Source: Bemisia tabaci (lineage: Eukaryota; Arthropoda; Insecta; Hemiptera; Aleyrodidae). Taken from it: DNA of 64,000 bases. Shown one piece after another: positions 20,757 through 33,230 of this stretch; within the stretch, counting starts at the first letter, position 1, and each line of letters begins with the position of its first letter. A program made the translations under genes and the position numbers. The stretch lies in the NCBI RefSeq assembly GCF_918797505.1, contig NC_092793.1:2108001-2172000 (forward strand), given 5' to 3'. The notes under the pieces are model-generated. The model made no database searches and was not told the origin of the DNA. It worked only from the letters and a program-made list of their open reading frames with translations.

Positions 20757-21917
20757 TATGATCAGTTTTGATGTTAAGATTAAGGCTGTGAGTTGGAGTA
20801 GTGGTGAATAACTCGGCTGTCGCGACCAAAATTTTGAGTGTTTGCCTTAGAGGAAAGAAATTCTCAAAACGTTTTGGGACAAGGATAGCTAGATTGGAGC
20901 AGAATATAAGTAATGGCTTGTTATATCCACATTTTAATATGCAGGTCTCAATTTAATCATGTAACACATTCTATAGAAAGAAGTAAAGGACGGATCTAAG
21001 TATAATCACTATTTCAAGTCCTTCAGCTGAAACTTCAATGTCTGAGAAGTCTCAAGCTTTATTGTCTTCAATGTCGTCCTACTAAATGAAGTACTGAACA
21101 CAGTAAGATGGTAGTAGCACAGGATGTGCTTCTTCATCAAAATCTCATTGCACAATTGAAACTGGAAACTTGTCCAAATACAATGGATATAGATAAAATT
21201 AACACTTATTAGTGTACATCAGAATCAGTAAATTTTAACTTTCCACCTGCAAATAAACTAAAATCAACCAATTGAATTGCGTGGTGCAAAAACCACTAAT
21301 GTCAATTTTCTGTAACTTTAAGAAAACTGAATAAAACTGTACAAGCCTTTATAATAGCGGATTAATAAATGTTTGGAAGTTAACTATTATAGGAGTGGAA
21401 TTTAGTAAAGGATTCAGGACTGTCTCCGGCTTCTCTTCTGTCTTAAACGGAGTAATTGCGAACAAGGGACACTGGACATTTGCGGTTTTCGCATGACATG
21501 TGAAAATCACCTAGTTTTGAAGCTGTTTGAAATATTTAAAATTCATCCAAAAGAGATTAAAACAGTAGAATATTATTGAAATGAAGTTAAAAAAATGAAA
21601 TTCTTGATAATTGTGGTCTTTTAAACAAGTTTTATTACAAAGCTACCGACAATTAGCTGGACTTAAGCGGTTTTTGCATGATTTTTGCGTGTTTGGTTTT
21701 AAAACATCAAAAACCTAGATTTTTGAGAACAATTTTTTTTAAAAAATTAACAAAAAGTATTTTCTGAGAGGAAAACAATTGGAAAGAACATAAAGAAGAA
21801 CTTTAATCTCTGTTGAAACAAGTCTGCCAAAGATCAGATTAATAGCTCCTTATACTTTTCCTGGCTCACTTTCATTCCTTTTCTCATTAAAGGAGTAATT
21901 TGCTTCAGCTACTGGCC

Positions 21918-22592
21918 AATTTTTATAATCATTATAGTATTCTAAAAAGTCTTCAGGTGTATGATTTAAATTCATTAACATAGCAGGTTGTCGCGACCTA
22001 CACCGAAAGCTGGACAATACTGATCTTCGCTTTATTTTGAGCACAGCCTCCTCCCCCTCTAAGAGGAGTTCAAACCCTAAACGAATATTTTCACCACATT
22101 AATTTATGTGTAACCTTCAAGAGTATTACAACCGAAATATCTTAAAATTGCCAAAAATGGACATCAGCGGTTTTTGCATGACACAATCCAGTTAATCACC
22201 CTTAGTAAACAGGCCAATGCTTTACAAAAAACCATTGTTGGATTCCGAAGACATTACCCTCTTACTTTTGGGCATGGACAAGAAAAATTTAGCTCACTGA
22301 GACAAGTATTTCATCATATACGCTGAAAACCTAATCTAAGGGCTAACTTGATAAAAGTAGACTTTGGATTTTTTAAGGTTGTAATACTCTTGAAGGTTAC
22401 ACATAAATTAATGTGGTGAAAATATTCGTTTAGGATTTGAACTCCTCTTAGAGGGGGAGGAGGCTGTGCTCAAAATAAAGCGAAGATCAGTATTGTCCAG
22501 CTTTCGGTGTAGGTCGCGACAACCTGCTATGTTAATGAATTTAAATCATACACCTGAAGACTTTTTAGAATACTATAATGATTATAAAAATT
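21918..22592. repeat. inverted repeat, 215-bp arms
   Basis: Arms 21,918-22,132 and 22,378-22,592 are nearly identical in inverted orientation (TAGGTCGCGACAACCTGC and its complement). The loop contains AGCGGTTTTTGCATGA, which recurs at about 21,668 and, with one change, at 21,482. The right arm ends exactly where the palindromic element 22,591-23,810 begins. Confidence 0.75.
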
Positions 22593-23810
22593 CAAAAGTC
22601 ACCTACCACCCCTATAACTTTTTTCCTAATTGAGATAGAAGTTTCAAACTTTGGGAATGTTCCTCGGTTTCAGGTAGCAACTTTTTGGTCCCCCCAAAAT
22701 TGTGGGGGGCGGGGGCTAACTTTTTTTTTCAAATGGCAACCCCCCTTTTGTGACACCTAATTCAAAAGATAATAAAAGAAGAAAAATTTTGGCGCCAACC
22801 GCAGGTCAAAATGTTGATTTTTGACAAAATGGCGGCCGGTCACAGTTCAAAATGGCGGACATTTGGCATCTCCGTTTTTTATCGGCGGATTGGTCTGAAA
22901 CTCAGAATCCTAGGGTTTTTCGGGACGAGAAAAACGATTCTGGCATTAGTTTTCCAGAAATTTCAGTCCTTTTCTAAATGGCGGCTTAGAGCGGAAAGTG
23001 GATATTTAGGCTGCTTATCGTCGGATTTGTATCAGACTTGATATCCAGGGGTATTTCGGCACGAGAAGAACGAATCTTTCATTGCATTTTTGAATTTTTT
23101 AAAAACTTCAAAATAGCAGAGAAAATGCGAATGGCGATGGTGGATGCGGATTTTCCGTTATTTTTCCGCCACCATTTCGACGATATTCAGTGTTTCAAAA
23201 ATCTAATGAAAGATTAATTTTTTTCGAGCCAAAAACCACCAGAGTATTGACTTTTGTGCAAATCCATCGGTAAACAGCCGTGATGTGAATTTTCCGTCAT
23301 TTTCCGCCGCCATATTAAAGTTTTCCAAAAATTCAAAAATTCAATGAAAGATGCGTTCTTCTCGTGCGGAAATACCCCCGGATGCAAGTCTCATACAAAT
23401 CCGACGATAAGCAGCCTAAATATCCACTTTCCGCTCTAAGCCGTCATTTTGAAAAGGACTGATATTTCTGGAAAACTAATGCCAGTATCGTTTTTCTCGT
23501 CCCGAAAAACCCGAAGATTCTGAGTTTTAGACCAATCCGCTGATAAAAAACGGAGATGCCAAATTTCCGCCATTATGAACTTTGACCGGCCGCCATTTTG
23601 TCAAAAAACAACATTTTGACCTGCGGTTTGCGCCAACATTTTTCTTTTTTATTACCTTTCGAATAAGGTATCACAAAAGGGGGGTTGCTATTTGGAAAAA
23701 AAAGTTAGCCCCCGCCCCCCCCCCAAAATTTTGGGGAGACCCAAAAGTTGCTACCTTAAACCGAGGAACATTGCCGAAGTTTCAAACTTCTATCTCAATT
23801 AGGAAAAAAG
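22591..23810. mobile_element. palindromic element truncated at both ends
   Basis: Same family as 63,618 onward: CAAAAGTCACCTACNACCCC, then arms around a centre near 23,200 with AAAATGGCGGCCGGTCACAG-like blocks. The first ten or so terminal bases (CAGGGTTATC) are absent at the left, and the matching right end is lost beyond 23,810. No coding capacity. Confidence 0.75.
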
Positions 23811-24432
23811 AACCTGAATCTCAAAAGTTATTGGGGAGAGGGGCTGTTGTACAAAAGCAAATAAAAAATGAAAATGCCTTCATTTTTCCTTTTTCATTAA
23901 ATTAAATCATAGCAAAGGAAAACATTTTTGGAGTCTTCAAAAATCCAACCCTGTTTCAAACAGAATAATATCTTGCCTGTGGATTTTATGACGGCATAAG
24001 GAGAAATGGCTGGTGTGTATCATTTCACCTGCGATGATTTATTTACTTTCAGGTTGCAATTGAAAGAAGAAATTGTGTATCTTGATCATGCTTGTTTTAT
24101 TATTGAGGTTTAAAGTTAATGTTCGTGTTTTTTTTTTTTTTTTTTTTCTTTTAACAAAATTGTTTGTTCATGATTTTGTTTGTACAGCCATGTTGCATTG
24201 AATTCAATGTGGTTTGAACCATCGGGCGTTGCGACATGTGACATCATAAGCCCCAGGCCAGTGAGAAATTTTATTTCTCCAACTTAAACTTTAAGTCTCT
24301 TTTCTTCCCAGCAAAAAAACCATTTTGAGCTTTTCAAAACTCGGATACACATTTCTTGCTGAAAATACATTAGAAACACCCTTTTTCAAGGGATTTCCTA
24401 GATCTTGCAACAGCCCCATTATAATAATTATA

Positions 24433-26448
24433 CCGGGTGTTCATAAAGTAACTGAAAAGTGGGTATAATTTTTGAACAAAAAAAGATAGAAGGTCGCGGT
24501 TTGTGGCATTCTTCATCATCCAGAGGGGGAAATTTTTCGATGGGGGGTTTTTCTTGGTGGGCCCCAAGGGGGGACAACTTTCAAAATTCAAATAGCAACC
24601 CCCATTTTTTTGGACATGGTTAAAAAGAACTTAAAAAGACAAGAAAAATGACGCAAATAAAATTAAAATCGGTTCACTCGTTCAAAAGTTACAGCCGGTC
24701 AAAATTTTAAATTGACCACTTTTCAAAAAATCACCGTTGAGCTCCCTATTACCGAAACAACAAAAACAGACCTGGAATGAAAAGTTTGAAAAGTGCCCTT
24801 TAAGGCAAGGAAAACCAACTGACGTTGTCACAAGTTTGGATGGAATTGTTTCAAAATAAAATTTCGGAAAATTCAACATGGCGGCAAATTTGAGGAAACG
24901 CGAATAATGAAAATTCCAGAAACTGTTATCTTTCAAATACCCTCTAGTTTAAGGAAATCAATGGTATCAACTTTTTTTCCTTTATTTGGCCAAGTAAGAG
25001 CAATAATTTGCTGACTTGAAAGTTGGCAAGCGGGACCCCTTCAATCGTTGGAGTATGCAACATCACATGCACAGGATTAAGTGTGCTGTCAAAAAATGAA
25101 GCCGATGTGAAAAAGCGCTCCTCCTTTGGGATGCTTTAGTAATGTTCAAGGTCCTCATCCTCAAAAAAGAAGAAAAGAGAAATTAAGCAATTTGTACCCA
25201 CAAACTTGGTGAGCCAAAAAAAAACATGGTATATCCTGATGGGGTAGGGGCGGTTGACATTTTTGACATTTCTCTATCTGAAAATTGAAAACGCAAGAAT
25301 AATTGTGATTCTCTAATTCCTGGCACTCCGAGTTGGCAAGAAGGATATCTGCTACGCTTTCAATTCCGAAAACGCCGTTCTACTCTTGATTATTATCTGA
25401 GTTGAGATTATCTTATTGACAGCCTCAACCTCATGATTTGAGGAACCGATATTTTAGGTAATATCTGATGCAATATCTGATCGGTAACACTGTTTACGAA
25501 TCTGAAATCAGTATGCTAAGTTCTCTTGATCATACTGCGTTCTGATTTAGTTGGCAATTACTATTGTAAATTTACTATTGTTTGCAGCAAAATGAAGATC
25601 ACTTTGAACATTTGACGGAATAACAGAGCATCAGGTATAAAAACTTCCACTTTAAAAAATAATAAAAATAAAAAAATTGCTCAATTTTTCTCTTCTTCTT
25701 TTTTGAGAATGAGGACCTTGAACATTACTAAAGCATCCCAAAGGAGGAGCGCTTTTTCACATCGGCTTCATTTTTTGACAGCACACTTAATCCTGTGCAT
25801 GTGATGTTGCATACTCCAACGATTGAAGGGGTCCCGCTTGCCAACTTTCAAGTCAGCAAATTATTGCTCTTACTTGGCCAAATAAAGGAAAAAAAGTTGA
25901 TACCATTGATTTCCTTAAACTAGAGGGTATTTGAAAGATAACAGTTTCTGGAATTTTCATTATTCGCGTTTCCTCAAATTTGCCGCCATGTTGAATTTTC
26001 CGAAATTTTATTTTGAAACAATTCCATCCAAACTTGTGACAACGTCAGTTGGTTATCCTTGCCTTAAAGAGCACTTTTCAAACTTTTCATTCCAGGTCTG
26101 TTTTTGTTTTTTCGGTAATAGGGAGCTCAACGGTGATTTTTTGGAAAAGTTGTCAATTTAAAACTTTGACCGGCTGTAACTTTTGAACGAGTGAACCGAT
26201 TTTAATTTTATTTGCGTCATTTTTCTTGTCTTTTTAAGTTCTTTTTAACCATGTCTAAAAAAATGGGGGTTGCTATTTGAATTTTGAAAGTTGCCCCCCC
26301 TTGGGGTCCCCCAGGGGGGTCCACCAAGAAAAACCTCCCATCGAAAAATTTCCGCCTCTGGATGATGAAGAATGCCACAAACCGCGACCTTCTATCTTTT
26401 TTTGTTCAAAAATTATACCCACTTTTCAGTTACTTTACGGACACCCGG
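24433..26448. mobile_element. TA-flanked palindromic element, 2.0 kb (CCGGGTG termini)
   Basis: Starts CCGGGTGTTCATAAAGTAAC and ends with the near complement, flanked by TA (24,431 and 26,449). Arms of more than 700 bp are nearly identical. The loop (about 25,170-25,700) has no recognised gene. The mirrored open frames at 24,682-24,936 and 25,931-26,161 reflect the arms, not genes. Confidence 0.82.
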
Positions 26449-26763
26449 TACAGGAACTAGTTGATCCATTTTTCATATCTATCTATCAGAAGTCAACTCA
26501 ATGCATTATGTGAACGGCAGTATGTTGATCCCTCTGATCCAAGAATTTTAATAGGTTTCCTTTTAACTTTATTTTGATCAGTTTCTTGTTTTACAATGTT
26601 ATTTCAACCTTTTTTTTAATGCGGGTTGTTAGATTTCATTATCATCTAGATCATTATTTTTCATCTTTTCTACTATTTATTTTTTGTTTGTTTTTGTTTT
26701 GTTTTAATCTGCTTTCTGCCGCTCTCCTCTCATCTTGCACGCTTTCACTCACCGCCCTAACAG

Positions 26764-26811
26764 ACAGCAGTGATCCGGGGCCTCCAGCGACCTGAAACGA
26801 AAAGAAAATAA
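26764..26811 (+). CDS. possible short terminal exon
   Basis: A long pyrimidine-rich tract (26,711-26,760) ends in CTAACAG. In phase 0, matching the donor at 17,320, 15 codons follow with a basic end (RPETKRK) and a TAA at 26,809. In another phase the exon would end PGPPAT with TGA at 26,794. Both are plausible terminal exons. The following 3.5 kb is free of recognised large transposons and reaches a poly(A) signal near 30,336, which would fit a long 3' UTR. Evidence is indirect. Confidence 0.28.
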   Translation, partial: TAVIRGLQRPETKRK

Positions 26812-29800
26812 ATTAAAGTTGAAGCCAGGTGTTCTCAGTTTACACTCCTATCTTTAAACTCCTGTTTCAACTCGAATCGTCATAATCCTAACACTTGAAT
26901 TCGAAGTAATTCATTCATAGAGCTGACTCGAATCTTCTAAGGTGTCTCTGCATCTCATGTCATCCTTTTTTTACTAATTATCATGAAGCCTAAGATTTAG
27001 ATCCCCATTGAAAGTCAAACTTGAATGAGATAATGAAATCATGACCTTGAAATATTCAACTTTGCTGAATAGACCACTGAATTTGAATGAGTAGTTGAAA
27101 GATTTATTTCTCAAGTTTTGTTTTTTGTTTTTCCCTCATTTTATTTTTACTTTAAGGTGTGTAGTTTGATTAACATTCCTTCAATTGTGAAATGAAGGGC
27201 CGTAGTTCTATCATCAATTGGATGCCAAGATATTGTGTCAAGATCAAAGATTTGAATTTAATTGGCACTTCTTTAAATTTTCATTGCTCAGCCAAAAATT
27301 TCACAGTGAATCGAATGCAAATCATCATTTCGGAAGGTATTCATGCTGTGAAATTATGTTACTCATAGCAGTCGCATTTATTATATGATTTAACTCTTTT
27401 TACATGCTGTAATTGTAGTGCATGACCTCTTATCTCTCTCTGTCCTTTTTTCATCAGGGTTTTGAGTCGTACCTAGGTCTCAAGCGCTTTATTTTTCTCT
27501 GGTTTCATCTCGAAGCCTTAAACTGAAGAGACATTTAGAGTACATTTTGAAATGAGGAACCACTGTCTCTGTCTCATCCACAAAAGCACTATTTGCGTGA
27601 AGAAACTAATTACACATTTGTTGTCTCTTAAATGAGTCAGGATTTGTAGTTTCGCATTGTAAAATGGATTCCAATGCAATGAAGTATTGCGTTTTAAATA
27701 TTGAAGTTTCCTGCAGTATGCTCGTCAATACAAGGAAAGAAAAAATGTGTGAACCCTAAAGTAACAAAAAAGGAAACACATCAAGGTGGAAACCATGGTA
27801 AGGAACTATGAGCAAATAAATTAAACAAAGCAAACTGGAAAATAAAAAAACTCATAACTCACATTTCAATTAAAACTGCCCACGCATTTTGTGGCTTCCC
27901 AGCTCCTTCTTCAAGGCTGAATTCCAATTGCTGCAGTCAGAATTTATTCTTGAAGAAGGGGCTGGGGAGCCGCAAAACGTGTCAGAGGTTTTAATTTAAT
28001 TTTGTAAACGGGAGTTTTTTAATTTTCTTGTCATTTTTATTTCAAAGAAAAAATGTGTTAGTTTCTCTAGTGTCTGGAGGTTGACCCAATTATTGCAAGC
28101 CAGAATACACCTTTTTTCTTGCTTTCCCATCCTTGTAATTGTTTTTTCTCTTGCCATAAATCGGAGAATGACTAGCAATAGTTTGCTTAGCTTTTCGACT
28201 TTCTAGAATTTCATCTCATGTAATTGAAGGCAAAAAGGCAAACTAATCCAAAAAGTGGCAGTTTAGTATGATCTTGAGATATATTTTGTTCTCATCTGCA
28301 TCTCATATCCGATTATTGAGTGAAAAATCTAAGAAGAGTCTTTTTGATCTCTACAAACACCTAGTTCATCGAAATTATTGATCTAAATTATTTCCTCTGA
28401 TAAGTTGTGAGGAAAGACTCAGCTTTTCTTGCAATCCCAACACCCACTATCTCTTCTTCAGTTTTCAGATTTGTTGAATGAGCTACCTATGCGGAGAAAA
28501 TCGTGCTAGGCCTTTGTTTTCTTTTCAAGGAACTACTTTGTCTTTCAGTTTTCTTCCTCCTTGAAGGATCCTTAATTTCCCTCCTTACTCCCTTCAAATG
28601 AGATTTCAGTGCGTATAGAGGTGCAATTCTCTTTTTGTTGAATAATACTATATTGTTATACTAATTTTTTCTGGTTATATCGTAATTTAATGTGTAATTG
28701 TGTTTATCTTGTAGGAAAATTGTCGTAAAGGGTTCTGCTGTAGAAACTCTGTACATAAGTTTATATATTTTTCAATTATTGTGAATTTGTGTGATTTAAA
28801 GAGCAGTCAGTAAGTGAATTTCTAACCAAGAAATAACAGCATAATCTTACTTGGAATGTGCTCGGCTTTGAATTCAATAGGAAACTGTAGGGGAAACAAT
28901 TTCAATGGCTTTAAGTATGTAGGTAAAATTATTCTGCCAATATCAATAGTTGGTTAAACAAAGTAGTGAGATTATCCTTGACTGTACCAAGTTTGCCAAA
29001 CTATTTTGCCCAAAATTCTACTAATATTTGCCCTTGCTGATGAAGCATTACAAAGATGTAGTATTTCTGCCTTTTATTTGTATTTATTTATTCATCAATT
29101 TTTTAAGTCTTTAAATCATGCTATAGAAAGTAATGTTCTCAGATTGTGCGTTCACTCATATGTTTTGATGCCCCGTCCCCCTCTGCCGTACATTTGCTTC
29201 CACATTGTGACATGTTTATTAAGTGTAGCTCATGTTCGATCTCAATTGATGTCCCCCCCCCTTTCTTTCCCACTCCCGCTGCTCTACCATCATTTATAGA
29301 AAGATGTAAACAGTAAGCGGATAAATTACAAAGGAGTTTAAATTTTGAGGATGTAAAACTTAAGTAAATAATTTCCAAATTTAAGAGTTTCCTTTTTGAT
29401 CATTCAATGAAGTAAAATCCTCAGACTTGGCATATTCAGACATTTTGAAATTCATCTATTTCTCCTGTTTTTTTTTTTTTTTTTTGTCTGTATTTTTCAT
29501 ATTTCTTTGTCATTGCCGGTTTTGGCTGTATAAATTACTCTCTCAACAATTTGATCATGAACTGTAATGGTGTAAGGTGTATTACTTTGACCTAGCTCAA
29601 CCTATTAATCTTGAAAGAAAAATTCGAAGACAAATACTCAAGTGTGAACTCATTTTGGATAGGCCTCAGAAAATGAAGGACAGCAAATTTACAGCTTTCA
29701 TGAAACGTATTTTCATAGTGTATAGCTTTTTCACTCTAAATTAGGTTGAAAGATTCTAGGTAAGGTTACTTTTAATAGTAGAGAGACGAGAAAAAATTCC

Positions 29801-31927
29801 CAGAGCAAAATATTTGAATGTGCCTGAACGGTCTTCTTGATTTCATCAGTTGATTCTGCTGTATCCTTTTCTGTCTAGCATCTCATCAATTGGCTCCCAC
29901 TCATAGTACCTGAATAAGAATGGCTCCTCTGAATTGACGCAGTCTTAAATAGGATCCAAAATTCCTTGAAAAGTAGTCAGTATCAGTATATTTTCGAAGT
30001 TGATCTTTCTGTTTGAAATTTCTACATGATAATTTATCTTATTGATTGAGATCCCCAAAAATAATCGAAGTCACAGGAAAGAAGAAATGAAACATCAAGA
30101 CCCTCAAAATGAAATTTAAAATTTTAACTACCCTTCTCCCCCTCCCTTTTTTTAAAAATGATAGCTGTAAGAGCCAAGTATTGATTTACGTATGTTTTCA
30201 TTGATTTTTTCACTTTCTTGTTAGAATTGCACTTTATTTCACGACATTGCCATTGCGATGTTGCTTCGACTTTTGTCAAATGTTGACCGATTTTAAGTCA
30301 TCCTGTAAAATTTGACCTCCTTTGCTTGGAAACCAAATAAAACTTTGAAATTGCATATGCATGTGTATGTTGCTGTCTTTTGTCCATGTGCGACTGACCA
30401 ATTCCTTTAATTTCTCTTCTTAACAGCTTATTCAATCCACAAGATCTGTAAAAATGATTCTCTTAGTGCTTCTCATGTTGGTATCATTTTTATCAGAGTT
30501 GATTGGTCTAATTCTACTTTGCTTCTTTGCAGAAGATTCGTTCGAAAGATCTTTTTTGTAGCTGTAACTTCCGAAACTTCTTGAAAAGCTATTTCTTAGA
30601 ATTAGGAAACTAGATGAGAAATAGTTTTTAGCTGATGTTTTAATATATTCTGATCTCACATATATAAGAAGCTGTCTAAATTGTTCACCCTATTTTTGTT
30701 CTTTACTAATATTTCAATAAAATACATTTCATATGGTGGTCCATACACCAAAAACAGAATTTCTCTTTACTTAAGATGAAGAGAGCCGCTTTAATTTGTG
30801 TTAGGAAAGAATGAAAGAAAGGAATTTTGTAATGTAACATTGTCTCAGCATGCCTATGCTTTAAATCTTTTAACCTCTGGATCAAATGAATCCTCGCTAA
30901 GCGAGGACGTTACTGACATAGTCGTAGGAAAATTTCAAATTTTATCATTCCCAAGAATCAATTTAATAACATTTCCCAAAAATTTAGAATGATTTGCTGT
31001 CTCAAAATCAGCAGAAAGTAGTGCTAGTGCGCAGGATGGATTCAGATTGTAATAATGATGTTTTCTCCAAATATGCCATCTCTTTTCTTTTGGATGAGAA
31101 TTTATCTAAATTTCTACAAAAAACTTGAAATCACCCACCAATCTTTTGATTTCAAAAAAGAGAAAGATAGTTGCTTTGTTTCCATGCTCTTGAGTCATTA
31201 TCGCATACTTTTTACGTGTCGGAATGGCTATGTATGTTTGAGTCAGAAATTGTTTGATTATAGATTGTTCCAAATTTCATTTCATAGGAAATCTAATCAT
31301 TGCTTTCCTCTTTCATTTGCCTATTTGCCTCCAAAATTGAACTTGCATCCAAACATGGGTACAGATGCAATCAAAATTGTCGCTTTGAGATGTGCCTCTT
31401 TTCTGAATTATCCAGTAATCTGAATAACACTGAGAGAGATAAGGGTGAATACTTACTGTACGTTAGTTTAAAGTAGCCACACTTGTTAATCACAAGTTCC
31501 TCTTCTCTTTCTCATGTAATTTTCTTTCTTCCTTGGTCAGATATCATTTTGAACATTTCTCCCGCATGAGCCTTACAATACTCACAATGTAAGCATGTTT
31601 TTCACTGCCATCATGCTGCACAGAATGAGCTGTGCCTTTTTCATGGGTACGTATCTTGTGAGCAGTGAGTATTGAACATTGGCCTGTCGCGACAAGTCTG
31701 TGAAATCAGATGTGCGTTCGTAACAAAAGATTAGCAGCGCATAGCTTAGAAACACATTAATTGATTGTATAGCATCAAAAGCCTCCAGCGTCGTTTGGTT
31801 TTTGTGGAATAAGTACTCGAGTTGAGTGTAAAGCTCAGATCTACGGTAACAGATACCACCAACCCGGCAAAAAACTCTTAAAAAGCCTTGACACTGCCAG
31901 TCACAGAATGAGAAAAGTTAAGGGCGC
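26812..31927 (+). other. AT-rich stretch without genes; possible long 3' UTR
   Basis: No coding region or large inverted repeat is recognised apart from the hairpin at 27,867. Runs of T and C occur near 29,470 and 29,252. AATAAA at 30,336-30,341 is followed by a TGTGTATGTTGCTGTC stretch, a good poly(A) context on the plus strand. From 30,400 to 31,927 I see nothing supportable. Confidence 0.3.
27867..27998. repeat. 130-bp hairpin (MITE-like)
   Basis: Arms 27,867-27,915 and 27,951-27,998 are imperfect complements containing CCTTCTTCAAG and CTTGAAGAAGG, with ends CAATTAAAAC and GTTTTAATTT. Confidence 0.65.
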
Positions 31928-32847
31928 TGAGTCAGTTAAGCTCGGGAGGGATTTGCCTGCAAATAGTCGCATCTTACAGTTTTCGGTACGAGAAGAACAA
32001 TGCGCAGGTTAAAACACGAAAAATTGTTTCCGCGGAGATATAACGCTTCCTTTTTAGGGGTCCTCGAAAACGTGTTTGAACCGACCGCCGTGAATCTCCG
32101 CATCTCCGCGTCATAAACGGGAAGATGGCGGCGACGAAACCAACCTGCTTACTGCCGTCACGCCGCCGTTGTTGACATCACGATTTCTCGTTTGAGGTTA
32201 AGTAAGTTCTGTGTGAATGTTTCATATCGATGGTGAAACTGCCAAACCACGTATCTCAGTTTGCGACGTCGCAGACTTCCTGTCATACTTTATTTTTCAA
32301 ATGAAAAACTACTTAATGTCCAGTCTTGAGAATTTCTGTGATTTTTCCTCTTCGTGCGAAGAAAATTCTGTGAAAATTTCAAGGAATGATATTGATTTGG
32401 TCTATTTCAAAAAAATAAAATGTGAGCGTAGATTTTTAAACACCGCAAACGAGATACGTGGTTTGGTAATTTCACCGTCGATATCCTACATACACCTGTA
32501 TCGCATTCTGATTGAAAAGCCTAGAGAATTAAGAACAATGGATATGAATCTCAAACAAAGTAACCGACATAACCTCCAATTGACCAACAAAAACATACCG
32601 CCAACGCGTCGCCGCCGTGTATTCTTCCACTACGCATTCCGCCGCCATGTTGATCGTGACGTGTACATGCGGAACCTACGAGCGCGCAGTTCAAACGCCG
32701 TTTTAGGCCACCCTAATTTTTGGCACTTTCGAATAAACTTTTCTCCCGTTTGCAGTCATCAAAAAAATCTAGGAAAAAAACTGTAAGCTCCGGTCACTTA
32801 CTACTTTCGAATGACACAATAAAAAAAAAAATGACTTAACTGACTCA
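31928..32847 (+). mobile_element. dispersed repeat, copy 2 (compact)
   Basis: Ends TGAGTCAGTTAAG and CTTAACTGACTCA. The same repeat, in opposite orientation, is the one split around the Polinton (2,366-2,700 and 15,170-15,518). It contains the 255-bp MITE at 32,227-32,481. The 189-codon open frame at 32,217-32,786 crosses both and has no homology signal. No clear target duplication, so the superfamily is unknown. Confidence 0.65.
32227..32481. mobile_element. TCGA-ended MITE, copy A (255 bp, TA duplication)
   Basis: Starts TCGATGGTG and ends CACCGTCGA, flanked by TA on both sides. Copy 1 of the surrounding repeat lacks it and shows the empty site near 15,220. Related copies at 40,857 and 54,956 share GACGTCGCAGACTTCCTGTC-like sequence. 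Confidence 0.8.
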
Positions 32848-33230
32848 TTGTTATGGTGAATTACAGTAAATATCAGGACCAATGTTGGGATTTTTAAAAT
32901 GTAAAATAACTTTCTACTTTATCCATCACTGGTTTTAAATCAACTTTTTTGATCAGGTGAAGGTGAGCAGAAATGAAACTTTCAAGACAAATGTTTTTGA
33001 GTATCAAAGTAAAGGAAATCTAGATAAAATCATGGATAAGAATGTCGAAGGTAAAAATACATTCATGTGTTTGTTAGACCTCCTGTGAAAACTTTAAAAT
33101 CAATCAAACATCAATAGCCAAATTAAAGAACTGATCGAATTTTGATTATCGAATGAACGTTGTGTTTATCATTTGGACATGTAGTATGTAGGAAAAGGGT
33201 TGATGGCTAACACGAAAAGAGCTTTTTATA

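Noticed and set aside
24682..26161. pair of similar 76-84 residue proteins on opposite strands
   Set aside because: They are the same palindrome arm read twice. There is no codon or domain signal.
32217..32786. 189-codon open frame
   Set aside because: It spans a MITE inserted into a dispersed repeat, and the empty-site copy shows the frame is assembled from two unrelated pieces.
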